Shown here: in pieces, positions 10,789 through 23,143 of the stretch
Numbering within the stretch: the first letter of the stretch is position 1
Layout of the letters: the number at the start of each line of letters is the position of its first letter
From: Litsea cubeba
Lineage: Eukaryota; Streptophyta; Magnoliopsida; Laurales; Lauraceae
Assembly (NCBI GenBank): GCA_012931725.1
Contig: CM022949.1
Coordinates: 48,979,551 to 49,043,550, forward strand
DNA length: 64,000 bases
Direction of reading: 5' to 3'
The notes under the pieces: generated by a model
Told to the model about the DNA's origin: nothing
The model's input: only the letters and a program-made list of their open reading frames with translations
Database searches by the model: none
Made by a program: the position numbers and the translations under genes

Positions 10789-11990
10789 AAATAACATTTC
10801 TTTCCATGGTAGGATTTACACACAAATTAAAAAAAAGAACAGAGTTTTCAAATGCACCTTTTCTACTGATTTGTTATGAGCACATTAGCTAAAAAAAGCC
10901 AATCCATATCAGAAACAATGGTTTTCAGATGAAAATATCTATTCATAGAAAGGACCTAAAGAGAATGGGAATTTTGAGGAAGATAGAAATGCAAATGTGA
11001 AATCACTAGCATTGGCTCATATTAAGAAATTCAACCATTTAGTTATTTTATGCTTCACAGATTACTCTCAGAAGCGCGGATAACTTATAATCATCGCCAA
11101 AAAAATCACCCATCTGGATTTTTTCTCTTTTGGATCTTTCACTTCGATCCATGGAAGAAGCTTCTAAAAAGAAAAGAAAACAGGAAAAGGAGAAGATTTT
11201 AGAGGGTACCTTCAGATCGTAGGGGTTTCTTTGGGTTTTTCAGTTTTAGCTATGGCAGACGATTTTAGAGGCAAAGCTATTGAAAGAAAGAAAAAGCCTC
11301 CACGTGAACCCTGCCTTACTTCAGTATCTGCCTCCATGACTGAGCTCTTTCGGTACCTTATTCTTCCGAAAGAACTAAAGGTGAGGAGAGGCAAAACCCT
11401 CAAATACAAGAGGGGACAAACAGAAACAAACCCAAGATCTAAAGGTGAGGAGAGGCAAAACCCTCAAATACAAGAGCAACAAACAGAAACAAACCCAAAC
11501 ATGAGAAAAAAAGAGCAAAAACAGGAATAGAAGATTAGAGATCGAGAGAATCGATCGACTGTAGCCATTGCTTTGACACAGATCAGCCACGAGAAAAAAA
11601 TCGAATGCTAAACTGCAACACCGAACGGCAGATTCGATTTGGCACGTGCAATGGGGCTTCGATCTTCATCGAGATTTCAGACAAGCCCGGGGTGCGACGT
11701 GCGAGAACTAGATACAATACAACGTAATTTCACCTCAAAAACCCTAACTAACCCTAACCCTAGATAGATGCAATGCCTCTGCAATCTCGTCTCATCTCAG
11801 AAGGCCTAAACCTAGATGGAGATTTCAGAGATCTATATCTCAAAAACCCTAATCAGAGGAAGAGATCGAAGACATATCAATCTCAAACAAAAAACCCTAA
11901 AGAGATGATGGAGATCTCTATGATGATTCCGAAAATCTAAGAGGAGGTGGGAAAGCTAAGAAGATGGAGGAAGAGGCGAGGAGTGTTTTG

Positions 11991-12031
11991 TATATATAGA
12001 TGGAGTTGGAGCTAAAACCCTAACCCTAAAC
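11991..12031 (-). promoter_or_regulatory. TATA box and telo-box promoter of the snoRNA cluster
   Basis: Read on the minus strand, two overlapping telo-box motifs (plus-strand AAAACCCTAACCCTAAAC, 12014-12031) stand just upstream of TCTATATATA (11991-12000). A start about 25-30 bases downstream, near 11965, is predicted. More AAACCCTAA motifs lie in the transcribed leader (about 11737-11761, 11845, 11894). Telo boxes are typical of plant genes for ribosomal proteins, translation factors and snoRNAs. I did not find a clear site II (TGGGCC) beside it. Confidence 0.65.
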
Positions 12032-12360
12032 AAGTGAGGGCTTTCTCGTGAAAATGTTAGGCGGGTACGGATCTACGGGTGCAACTCGGGCTGGACGGGT
12101 ATGGACCCCATTGCAAATACTAGCTCAACTGCAATTTGAGCTGAGTGGAGTCAGGTCAGGTACCCAAATATGTTGTTTGTGGACGGATCTAGATTGGGTA
12201 TTTACCTCCAAATCCTGACGATGTTGTCATGGATTCATCTCGAACGTTTTTTTTTCCTTTCTTTGGAATAATGAGTGTGTATGCGTCCGAGAGTACATAT
12301 CTCCAATTATATATTATTATTATTATATAATAAAAGACAGCAGGTGAGTTCGTGGGAGGA

Positions 12361-14286
12361 TGACACGTGGCAGAACCTCAAACTTTTTACCATATCACAT
12401 TCCGAAATTGCCCCTTCCCATATAATGTCATCAAACCAGCCCAATAGAATCTCAAACTTTTTACCATATCACATTCCGGAATTGCCCTTCCCATATAATG
12501 TCATCAAACCAGCCCAAGAGATTTCTCATATGTCCCATTATATGGGACCACACGGTAAAGATTGGATGTAGCATTTTGTGCCCAGCCCAAGAGCTGATCT
12601 CATATGTCCCATTGAATGGGGACCACACGGTAAAGTAATATTAAATAAGCTATGATCAATTAGTGCAATAGTCCATTATAATTAAATATTACATATATCA
12701 ATTAATTAAAATCAGTTAGTAAGATTATATATAGGTTTTGGGTTGGCTAGCCTCATGCATGAAAAAGGAAAGGGTTGGGTTGGGTTGGCCTCATGCATGA
12801 AAAAGGAAATTTTCTATGTGTATATCAAAATAGACTATGAAAAAAAGATTTTTTTTTTTTTTTTGTTTTCTCATGACATTAGTTTGTTTACCATAGGCTC
12901 AGTTGCATCTCAATTATTATTATTTTGTAACGATGATGCATATCCATGATTGTGTAAAATGTTCAATCAAGGACTTTTAATTTCTGGTCAGACTTGACCC
13001 AATGACACGTGGCAGAACCTCAAACTTTTTACCATATCACATTCCGAAATTGCCCCTTCCCATATAATGTCATCAAACCAGCCCAATAGAATCTCAAACT
13101 TTTTACCATATCACATTCCGGAATTGCCCTTCCCATATAATGTCATCAAACCAGCCCAAGAGATTTCTCATATGTCCCATTATATGGGACCACACGGTAA
13201 AGATTGGATGTAGCATTTTGTGCCCAGCCCAAGAGCTGATCTCATATGTCCCATTGAATGGGGACCACACGGTAAAGTAATATTAAATAAGCTATGATCA
13301 ATTAGTGCAATAGTCCATTATAATTAAATATTACATATATCAATTAATTAAAATCAGTTAGTAAGATTATATATAGGTTTTGGGTTGGCTAGCCTCATGC
13401 ATGAAAAAGGAAAGGGTTGGGTTGGGTTGGCCTCATGCATGAAAAAGGAAATTTTCTATGTGTATATCAAAATAGACTATGAAAAAAAGATTTTTTTTTT
13501 TTTTTTGTTTTCTCATGACATTAGTTTGTTTACCATAGGCTCAGTTGCATCTCAATTATTATTATTTTGTAACGATGATGCATATCCATGATTGTGTAAA
13601 ATGTTCAATCAAGGACTTTTAATTTCTGGTCAGACTTGACCCAATGACACGTGGCAGAACCTCAAACTTTTTACCATATCACATTCCGAAATTGCCCCTT
13701 CCCATATAATGTCATCAAACCAGCCCAATAGAATCTCAAACTTTTTACCATATCACATTCCGGAATTGCCCTTCCCATATAATGTCATCAAACCAGCCCA
13801 AGAGATTTCTCATATGTCCCATTATATGGGACCACACGGTAAAGATTGGATGTAGCATTTTGTGCCCAGCCCAAGAGCTGATCTCATATGTCCCATTGAA
13901 TGGGGACCACACGGTAAAGTAATATTAAATAAGCTATGATCAATTAGTGCAATAGTCCATTATAATTAAATATTACATATATCAATTAATTAAAATCAGT
14001 TAGTAAGATTATATATAGGTTTTGGGTTGGCTAGCCTCATGCATGAAAAAGGAAAGGGTTGGGTTGGGTTGGCCTCATGCATGAAAAAGGAAATTTTCTA
14101 TGTGTATATCAAAATAGACTATGAAAAAAAGATTTTTTTTTTTTTTTTGTTTTCTCATGACATTAGTTTGTTTACCATAGGCTCAGTTGCATCTCAATTA
14201 TTATTATTTTGTAACGATGATGCATATCCATGATTGTGTAAAATGTTCAATCAAGGACTTTTAATTTCTGGTCAGACTTGACCCAA
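12361..14286 (+). repeat. Three 642-bp tandem units in Helitron H1
   Basis: Units at 12361-13002, 13003-13644 and 13645-14286 appear identical by eye, including a T16-18 run and a 68-codon chance frame repeated at 12743, 13385 and 14027. Each unit also contains an inner direct repeat of about 74 bp (CTCAAACTTTTTACCATATC twice). The unit begins at TGACACGTGGCAG in the subterminal 5' region. Partial, more diverged copies follow at about 14315-15350 and 16320-17040. Near-identity implies recent amplification, or an assembly effect. Confidence 0.92.
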
Positions 14287-15357
14287 AATCAATCCAAGCC
14301 CAGATCAAGGCTCTTAGACTATGAAAAAAAGATTTTTTTTTTTTTTTTGTTTTCTCATGACATTAGTTTGTTTACCATAGGCTCAGTTGCATCTCAATTA
14401 TTATTATTTTGTAACGATGATGCATATCCATGATTGTGTAAAATGTTCAATCAAGGACTTTTAATTTCAGGTCAGACTTGACCCAAAAGCAATCCAAGCC
14501 CAGATCAAGGCTCTTCAACCGTCCACTATCCAGGACAGTCTGTCAGGTAAGACCCAAATTAGATTTATGTATAATTCTTAGTATTAATTGCATATTAGAT
14601 TTATATAAGTCTTAATTTGTTAACTTCATGTTTGGCCTTACAGCTTTTGTAAAGTTTAACATATCTATGATCTCATGACATTAGTTTGTTTACCATAGGC
14701 TCAGTTGCATCTCAATTATTATTATTTTGTGACGATGATGCATATCCATGATTGTGTAAAATGTTCAATCAAGGACTTTTAATTTCAGGTCAGACTTGAC
14801 CCAAAATCAATCCAAGCCCAGATCAAGGCTCTTAGACTATGAAAAAAAGATTTTTTTTTTTTTTTTTGTTTTCTCATGACATTAGTTTGTTTACCATAGG
14901 CTCAGTTGCATCTCAATTATTATTATTTTGTAACGATGATGCATATCCATGATTGCGTAAAATGTTCAATCAAGGACTTTTAATTTCAGGTCAGACTTGA
15001 CCCAAAATCAATCCAAGCCCAGATCAAGGCTCTTCAACCGTCCACTATCCAGGACAGTCTGTCAGGTAGGACCCAAATTAGATTTATGTATAATTCTTAG
15101 TATTGATTGCATATTAGATTTATATAAGTCTTAATTTGTTAACTTCATGTTTGGCCTTACAGCTTTTGTAAAGTTTAACATATCTATGATATCAATAATT
15201 AGATTTATTTCATGTTTGACCTTACACCTGCTAGATTTCATGAATTTAAATGTTTTTCTTTTAGATCCCAATTCCTTAAGATGGGTCCATGTACAGCAAT
15301 TTCTATATGTGGGTCAACATGTAAATTCTAAACTATATATCCATTGTAATTAATACC

Positions 15358-15660
15358 GGTAAAGATTGGATGTAGCATTTTGTGCCCAGCCCAAGAGCTG
15401 ATCTCATATGTCCCATTGAATGGGGACCACACGGTAAAGGGACCACACGGTAAAGATTGGATGTAGCATTTTGTGCCTAGCCCAAGGGCTTATCTCATAT
15501 GTCCCATTGAATAGAGCTGATCTCATATGTCCCATTGAATGGGGACCACACGGTAAAGGGACCAGCATTTTGTGCCCAGCCCAAGAGCTGATCTCATATG
15601 TCCCATTGAATAGAGCTGATCTCATATGTCTCATTGAATGGGGACCACACGGTAAAGATT
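15358..15660 (+). repeat. Short scrambled repeats in Helitron H1
   Basis: The motif GAGCTGATCTCATATGTCCC, followed by ATTGAATGGGGACCACACGG, occurs about four times in complete and truncated form here and once in each 642-bp unit. The pattern fits repeated slippage or strand switching during rolling-circle replication. Confidence 0.7.
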
Positions 15661-17217
15661 GGATGGATGGGCCCCAACATGTTAGGAAGAAAGCCTAAGG
15701 AATAAATCTGGTGATTGAGATTTTCAATTTCAAAACCATATACTCTCTATCCCTATCCATCGAGTACTCTCTATCTCCATCAAATTCTACTTTCTATCTC
15801 TATCTCACCAGTTCAAATTGCATGGAGTACTCCTTCTTTTTCCCATCCCAACCAATGAAAAACTCTCATTCCCTTGGTCAGCAGAAGTCTCCTTCTTTTT
15901 CCTATCCCAACGAATGAAAAGCTCTCCATTCCATTGCCAGCAAAAGAAATCCCAACCAATGAAAAGCTCTCCATTCCATTGCTAGCAGAAGAAGAAGAGT
16001 ATGTGATCGTTGCTCACACAGTGGCGCTTTTGTTTTTAAGCGTGTCCGTTATCAATAAGTTGATTCTTTATACTTCTTCACAACTTCACACGGCAATCAA
16101 GAGTCATCTATATCAAGGTGTTTTTTCCAATTTTTTATCATGTTCGGTTGGGTTGGTGGGGTTTGTGAGATGAAGTTGTTTGGATGTTTTGGTTCGTTGA
16201 TGCTTCATGGAATGATTGTATAGGTATAGGGTTGGGTTGGGTTGGCCTCATGCCTGAAAAAGAAAATTTTCCTTTTCCTACATCCCTACTATTTCTATCC
16301 CTTGATTATAGGTCACAGTATATTTAATATTAAATAAGCTATGATCAATTAGTGCAATAGTCCATTATAATTAAATATTACAGATATCAATTAATTAAAA
16401 TCAGTTAGTAAGATTATATATAGGTTTTGGGTTGGGCTGGCCTCATGCATGAAAAAGGAAAGGGTTGGGTTGGGTTGGCCTCATGCATGAAAAAGGAAAT
16501 TTTCTATGTGTATATCAAAATAGACTATGAAAAAAACATTTTTTTTTGTTTTCTCATGACATTAGTTTGTTTACCATAGGCTCAGTTGCATCTCAATTAT
16601 TATTATTTTGTAACGATGATGCATATCCATGATTGTGCAAAATGTTCAATCAAGGACTTTTAATTTCAGTCAGACTTGACCCAAAATCAATCCAAGCCCA
16701 GATCAAGGCTCTTCAACCGTCCACTATCCAGGACAGTCGGTCAGGTAGGACCCAAATTAGATTTATGTATAATTCTTAGTATTGATTGCATATTAGATTT
16801 ATATAAGTCTTAATTTGTTAACTTCATGTTTGGCCTTAAAGCTTTTGTAAAGTTTAACATATCTATGATATCAATAATTAGATTTATTTCATGTTTGAAC
16901 TTACAGCTGCTAGATTTCATGAATTCAAATGTTTTTCTTTTAGATCCCAATTCCTTAAGATGGGTCCATGTACAACAATTTCTATATGTGGGTCAACATG
17001 TAAATTCTAAACTATATATCCATTGTAATTAATACCGAGAGAAGATTTGAGGGAACCCATTTTATTATAATTAGGATTATCATTCTACTGTGACCTATAA
17101 TCGAGGGATAACAATTAATACCTACTTTTTTAGGGATAACCATATCTTCCACTATCTCTACATCTCTCTTAAATTATTCAATTTGGATCAACCATTCTTA
17201 ATACAAAATATTAGATG

Positions 17218-17417
17218 CTAGGACAAGTCAATGTGCTGAGACAAGTGCAATTGCTGACAAAATATTATGTTCCGTGACAAGTCAATGTGCTGAAACAAGT
17301 TCAAGAGATGAGACAAGTGAAATAAATGAAGCAACTGGATAGGGTGAAACAACTGCACGAATCGAAGGAGTTGATGGACAAAACAGATATCAAGAATTGA
17401 TTGATGAAGACTTATAA
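17218..17417 (+). pseudogene. Relic of the Helitron RPA-like C-terminus in H1
   Basis: One frame reads through a Ser/Thr-rich tail with repeats of the type CAETS and ends in LIDEDL. The same tail is found in H2 at 41836-42049 (AETSAGAEISVVADK and onward). Both correspond in position to the C-terminal exon of the RPA-like gene in H3. A stop follows EATG, so the reading frame is already broken. It shows that H1 derives from an RPA-carrying Helitron by internal replacement. Confidence 0.55.
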
Positions 17418-17989
17418 ACATTATTGATATTTTATTTTAATACATTGGCCCTCATATCATAGTTCATTTATATGCCTTTTAATATACTAACTCTATTTAA
17501 TAAATCTATGAGATATTTCATTTTAAATAATTTTATTTCTTATTTTTGCTCATCATTTTGCTTTCTATTTTTAATTCTTATAAGATTCATATAACATTCA
17601 TACATGGTTTATGGAAATAGAAATTTTAGTTATTCCATTGCATATTGGAATGTCAACATCAACCTCCTCTCCGACTCCATCCCATGATATGTCACACATC
17701 ATAGAAAGCTCTACCATGGTAGCCACTCATACCATAAAGAAAACGGTATTTTTGACTCGAACATTATTCAATGTTTTCCTTTAGACAATTGATATAGATT
17801 TACATATAATATTCTTTTAAAATATTTGCCTTTCTTTTACAAATATCCACGCCCCACGAATGGGAAAGCATAATGTATATGAGGTTCTACAAAAGATGGT
17901 GAACGATCTTCAAATTACTATATAATTGCATTAAATGTAGTTTGATGTTTACTTTTAACTTAAATTGGATTTTCCCATTATGAATTAAA

Positions 17990-18022
17990 GGCCCGCGTTG
18001 GGCGTGGGCCCCGAAGCGCTAG
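17990..18022 (+). other. 3' terminal hairpin and CTAG end of Helitron H1
   Basis: GGCCCGCG and CGTGGGCC pair around TTGGG, followed by CCGAAGCG and CTAG. This is the canonical Helitron terminator layout; the next base is T. Confidence 0.8.
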
Positions 18023-18159
18023 TATATATTAAAGCAAAGGGAGATGTGGGCTGAGGGGGTGCCACCTCACTCCTGAAAATTCTCTCCTTTCAGAGAAATA
18101 CCCAAGAAAAAAAATAGAGGAAAAGAGATCTGTTCCACATGAGACTAAGGCCCCGTTTC

Positions 18160-18262
18160 TTTTGTGGAATTCCTGACAGGAATTCCGGTTGTCTGGAAAT
18201 TCCGAAATGCATGTCAGGAATCTAGTGTTTCTTTGTAAGAATTCTTGGCATTTCAAAATTTC
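18160..18262 (+). repeat. Left subterminal AATTC repeats of the Harbinger element
   Basis: Several copies of (G)GAATTCC/AGGAATTC and related forms cluster within 100 bp of the end. They mirror an inverted cluster at about 24350-24530. Such subterminal motifs are candidates for binding by the Myb-like protein; this role is inferred. Confidence 0.6.
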
Positions 18263-20470
18263 AGGATTTACAAATGCCAAAAAGCAAGGATTCTGAAAAC
18301 CCACCACACCATCGGTCATTCCAAAAACCCACCATCGCAAGAATTCAGAGAGATCTCTCCGGCGCTCCAACCTGTTGTAACGGATCTTCGATTTTTCGGC
18401 CACGATAAGGAGAAAAAATGTCCGTCTCTGCTTCTTCTGAGCTTTTTGAGATGATTGGTGTGGTTTTTTTTCCCCTCTTTCCTCTTCTGTTTTTGGTATT
18501 TTTTTAGGGTTTCGACTTCGGAGATGGAGAAAATGGGGAGAACAATGACAGAAACCAGATCTGGTTTTTTTTTTTCTCTTGCTCCACTCCATTTCTAAAA
18601 ATCACTATCCAGAGTGGAATAGCCCTTCAATCTCAACGAAAATCAGCCGAGCGACAGTCCATATTATGGGAAAAGGTTGATCAAGCTTGTATCATTTTGG
18701 AGATGGGTTCTTTCTAGTTTTAGTGTTTTTTTTTTTTTTTTGGGTGTTTCTTTGAAAATGGGTTTGATTCAAGAAGATGTATTTTTTATGCTTTTGGGTT
18801 TTGATTTGGGAGAATGATTGATATGGGTTCCTTCCTTCTGGTTCCTTTATCATATTAGGCATCTACATCTGCATGGTTTCAGTTGAGTTGTTTGCAATAT
18901 GAGGCAGGTGAAAAGTTATGGCCTTCGGAATTTGGTGCTGCACACCAAAAATGCAATACCATTCCCAACCCAACAAACGCCATCCAAAGCCATACCAGGG
19001 GCTCTCCGGCACCATGGAGGGCTAGAAATGTACCCCAGCACCATGGGGGTTAGAAAATCTGTAAATAAATTCCTCCCAGTTCAGTTGTGGGGATCCTTTT
19101 GATGGAGCAAAATCCATAGCGTGACTCTTTTCCCCCAGATTTTCTCTGCTTTTCCCAGAAACTTCAATCTTCTGGGAATTGAAATAAAGAATTTAAAAGC
19201 CAGTATCTTCATTTTGTTAACAAACTTGAAGAAATGGGATAATATTTATGCTTTCCAAGTTTCTTTTACCAAATGTCATGTTGTTAACAAGTGTCATTTC
19301 TCCATATCGTTCAAAGCATTAATTATCAGTGAGATTGAGCAAGAGCTCCAAAAATCCCTGGTTATTTCAAGTAATTATCTATTGGCAAGAAACTCATTTC
19401 TTTCTGATTATGGTTGGCTTGCATTTGATTGAATTTGTGATTGTGTCTGTGATTTGTCTTTCTTATTTTAAACGAGAAAGTATTCAAATGACTCAAACTC
19501 CGCAGGCAGAGGTGTTCTGAAAAGTGAAACAAACAGACATCTACGATCTTGTTCTATAGTGGAAACATTATCTATAGATATAGTCTAGCTGGGAAAGTGG
19601 CAACATGGCTAAAAATTTTGCTGACAGATGTATGTTTTTTTGGAGACCATTACTGTCTATTGTGATACAATTTGCAACAGCTAAGGCAAATATTTGGGCC
19701 TATAATAGAAATTCAAACACATTGGTTTAAGGCATAACTATGTTAACAATTGCTTGAGGATGGAATCACATTCTATATTATTGAACAGCCCAAGAACTAA
19801 GTTCAATGGTGGGTAAAATGAAGTTAAAGTTGTTTGGTGATATGTCAACTGTGCTTTTACATAAACTCAAAAATGGATGCTATAACTAAGTAGTTAACAG
19901 AGTGTAGGCAAAGGTGACATGTTCTGCCCTTGGTTTTTTGTTTGGTTTACCCATACTGGAGACGGGTATATTTGTGGGATTCATGACCCACTGAAAGTGG
20001 TGATTTTTTTTTTAATGGCCCCATAAGGGTGACATGTGGCATTTGTTTTCCCAATTTATAGATAAATTTGAAGTTAATATGCTGGCGAATCCAACCTATT
20101 CTCTTTTCTATGTTCTTATCTTACCATGCCATTTCACATGGGAGGCATCAAATCACTATTGTTTTTAGATTTTAAAAGACAAGGCCTTCTGTGGAGACTG
20201 TAAAAGCAAATGGCCTTAAAAATGCTTTAAAGAAAAATAAATACATTTGTGTTTTCCCATTGCAGGACTGGGCATCAGAAATTCAGTGATTACTAGTGAG
20301 ATTCTTGTGCTTAACACTCAATGGAAGGTAATATTTCTTTCCCAAACCTGAATTTAATATGATATTAGTAATTCCACGATAAAAAAACAATGGTTTTTGA
20401 TCATTGGATAGTTGCAATGTTATTTTATTCTTGCATCACTTTATTGTATTTATGCATAAATATTGCATTA
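18263..20470 (+). other. Harbinger 5' leader region
   Basis: About 2.2 kb before the transposase exons without a conserved frame. It may hold the promoter and 5' UTR introns. The ORFs here, including a minus-strand frame of 187 codons crossing the element end, show no domain. Confidence 0.5.
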
Positions 20471-20475
20471 CAACA

Positions 20476-21837
20476 GAATCACGCAAAAGACGATTTATAC
20501 CTGCTGTTGTCGCCGCCGTGGTAGCATGTTGTCAGTTGGTTGCAGTGTGGCTATCCTTGGAAGAGGAACGACCTAGAAAACAACGACGTGTTTCATATTT
20601 GTCGGGCAAAGAGTGGGTAAAGGAGCTATTATCCAGTGACGGGCCTCAATGTCATGAGAACTTGCGTATGACTCCCGACAGTTTTATGAAATTACGCAAT
20701 ACACTTATGCAACAGGGATTGCTTGAAAACACACGAGCAATGACAGTGGATGAGCAGTGAGCAATGTTTCTCCATACATTGGCCCATAATGTTACTAATA
20801 GGGTCATTGCCAATCGGTTCAACCATTCAGGTGCCACTGTTAGTCGATATTTTTATAAAGTATTGAATGCAATTTGCAAGGTCTATCCAGATTATGTTCG
20901 AGTTCCAGATAATTCCCCAACTCCATTGCAAATTAGGACAAATACTAGATTCTATCCATATTTTAAGGTTAGTTCATTTAATAGTTTTTTCTTTTTTTAT
21001 AACTAAGAATGAATAAGGAGCAGAGCAATTTTTTTAATATACATAACTTGTTTGTGATATCAATATGATTGCAAAGGTGCAATAGATGGTACACATGTGC
21101 CCGCTCATGTACCATTTTCGTTGCAAGCTAAATATCGAAATAGGCATGGCCAGCTATCGCAAAATTATCTTATGGCATGCGGATTTGACATGTTATTTCA
21201 CTATGTCCTTGCGGGATGGGAAGGATCTGCAGCAGATGCCACTGTGCCTTTCTCCGCATTGAACAGAAGTGATAGGCTGGCAGTGCCAGATGGTAATGAA
21301 ACTTTAGAACAAATTATATGCATATTTTAGATGTATATGTACACTTAAGTCAAGTCTAATTTAGTCATACTTAATTAATTTGCACGTGTAGGTAAATTTT
21401 ATTTAGTGGATGCTGGTTTTGGTAATGCGCCCGGATTTTTGACACCTTATAGAGGTGTGTGTTACCATCTGAGAGAGTTTGAGGAATGTCCTCTAGTTAA
21501 TTCTCGGGAACTTTTTAATTTGCGGCACTCCTCATTACGTACCACCATAGAACGAGTGTTTGGAGTTGTTAAAAATCGCTTTTCGAGTTTACGTATGCCG
21601 CACGGTTATTCATTGATCACTCAGCGAGATATTGTCATTGCTTCTAATGTTATCCACAACCACATAGTTATGCATAATGTTGGAGACCCAATGCTTGAAA
21701 CAATTTCCATGGCTGCAACATCTAGAGCTGATCCTCCCTTGATAAGGAGCAGAAACTCGAAAACAGTCCCAAGTTCCAATAAAGAAAGTTGGCAAGCATT
21801 TCGGGACTCGATAGCTGAGCAAATGTGGTATGATTAG
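20476..21837 (+). pseudogene. PIF/Harbinger DDE transposase (nuclease), one in-frame stop
   Basis: Three exon-like blocks: about 20476-20967, 21067-21292 and 21392-21837. In order they encode an N-terminal helix region (FMKLRNTLMQQGLL, then VANRFNHSGATVSRYF-like with I for the first V) and the catalytic DDE_Tnp_4 core. All three catalytic acids are present: D in AIDGTH, D in LVDAGFGN, and E in TTIERVFGVVKNRF. The last exon ends EQMWYD and a stop. Lesions are a TGA at 20758-20760 between DEQ and AMFLHT, and an intron 1 acceptor that reads AT rather than AG before GATTGC. The second intron has normal GT/AG ends. The enzyme would cut and join the element ends together with the neighbouring Myb-like protein. 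A real start codon is not certain, because an upstream exon may exist. Confidence 0.88.
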
Positions 21838-22214
21838 GAGCAGCACCAAGAAGAAAGTGACCAATGATAAAGGTAGCAAGAAAGATATCTTTTTGCATGA
21901 CTGGCTTGGATCGTAAAGGGTTGTTATTTTTGGTATTGTTTTATGATGTCAAGAGGTCCTATAACAGTCAATGTGTAGTTATTTTTTGTATTGTTTATAT
22001 GTTTATGAAAATGTATAGTTATGGTTGCATATTTTATAGTTGCTAATCAGAATGATAACTTTCTTTCATCAAATCTTCATGGTTTTTTTATGACATAAAC
22101 ATTGGCAGAATTTAGTCCATTTTTATGAGTTAAACAATTACCTATGATCACATCTCATTAGGGTCACAGAGAAAAGATAATTTCAAATGGAATCCAAGAG
22201 CGGGGAGGGTTTTA

Positions 22215-23143
22215 ATGGACACGCTTCTAGAAATGAAACTTACGGGAAGAAAAGTTGAGAAAAACTTCAATAATGCTTGTTGGGAGGAAGCTATAACAAA
22301 GGTAAAGGAAAAAACTGGATTGGAACACACTGCAAGCAATGCTAAGAATAAGTTCAAAAATTGGCGGACACGATATAGAGAAGTGAAACAACTTCTTAGC
22401 ATATCTGGTTTCGGATGGGACGATACCCTCAAGATGGTAACAGCTGATGACGATGTTTGGGACAACTTGGAGCAGGTAAATTTAGCATATAAGTTGTATT
22501 TGATTACAATATTGTCTTCATGTGTTTTATATTCAATAAATTATATTCTAACTAAATGAACTTGATACAGGCAAAGAGCAAGTTGGCGAAGTACAGATGT
22601 ATCACAGTAAAGTTCTATGAGGAGATCCATGATCTCATCGCTGATGATATTGCCGAAGGTGAAATAGCCCTTACTGGGATTGAAAGGAGCCAGATAAATG
22701 CTCCAGAAACAGAGATGGACGAAGAAACCATGAATGAGAGTCTTGGGAACCAGCCACATGGATTGGATGATATGAATGAGCCTAATCTGCCTCAGCCTAG
22801 TGTAAATTCACCAAGGCGTACATCCATCCCATCAAGACAGACTAGCACAAGGAGGACCAGTAAGAAGAATAAGTCCAAGACGAGCGATGAAGTAAAAGAA
22901 ACATTGGATAGGGTTGCAAATGTTGTTTATGCTCTTGCGGACCAAATGAATCCGCATGACAACATAATTCCAAAGATTACAGCAGCTGTTACTTCTCTTG
23001 CAAGTATACCACGACATATGAAAATGGCAGTAATTAACTTCCTCGTTCGTGATCACATAACTGCAGTGACATTCATGAGTTTGGATGATGACATGAAGTT
23101 GGAATGGTTGAAGATGAACTTTAATCAAGGTTCATCTAGTTGA
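22215..23143 (+). CDS. Harbinger Myb/SANT-like DNA-binding protein
   Basis: Two exons, 22215-22475 and 22571-23143, joined in phase 0 by a GT-AG intron, give about 277 residues from the first ATG. An upstream in-frame extension (FKWNPRAGRVL) belongs to the domain, so an earlier exon or start is likely. Residues 1-90 form the Myb/SANT-like (trihelix-type) domain, with W residues in NACWEEAITK, FKNWRTRY and FGWDD. The middle is rich in S, T, P and R with basic clusters (RRTSKKNKSK), a probable nuclear signal. The C-terminus is helical and ends LKMNFNQGSSS. In PIF/Harbinger elements this protein binds the ends and helps bring the transposase into the nucleus. No stop or frameshift is seen: this is the only fully open transposon gene in the window. 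Confidence 0.85.

Larger units (their letters stand above)
5200..11968 (-). ncRNA. Host transcript of a snoRNA gene cluster
   Basis: The interval carries at least six box C/D snoRNA candidates, all on the minus strand, downstream of a minus-strand TATA box and telo-box promoter at about 12.0 kb. No conserved protein is encoded along it. Plant snoRNAs are commonly produced from polycistronic non-coding precursors or from introns, and either arrangement would suit this layout. The transcript limits are inferred: the start from the TATA position, the end only from the last snoRNA at about 5.24 kb. A candidate splice donor (AAG|GTACC) lies on the minus strand near 11210. Between the snoRNAs the DNA is AT-rich with local duplications. 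An alternative is several separate short transcription units, because the RNAs are 0.3-2.5 kb apart. Confidence 0.5.
12323..18022 (+). mobile_element. Non-autonomous Helitron H1
   Basis: The left end TTATATAATAAAAGACAGC is shared almost exactly with the element starting at 35033. The right end is a GC-rich hairpin (17990-18010) followed after about 8 bases by CTAG and a T. Plant Helitrons insert between A and T, lack inverted ends, and end in a hairpin plus CTRR. Near its 3' end the element keeps the tail of the RPA-like gene found in H3 (17218-17417), and the last 450 bp match H2. Most of the interior is amplified non-coding repeat. Confidence 0.75.

Noticed and set aside
11045..11095. Short C/D-like RNA with CGATGA and CTGA
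   Set aside because: Boxes are only about 30 nt apart and box C is imperfect; there is no guide match.
12743..14233. Three identical 68-codon frames as a gene family
   Set aside because: They exist only because the 642-bp unit is repeated; the frame includes a poly-T run read as FFFF and has no domain.
12361..14286. CRISPR-like array
   Set aside because: Units are 642 bp, contiguous and without spacers, in plant DNA; this is a tandem repeat in a Helitron.
18029..18592. Minus-strand frame of 187 codons
   Set aside because: It crosses the Harbinger terminus and target duplication, so it cannot be an old gene; no motif is seen.
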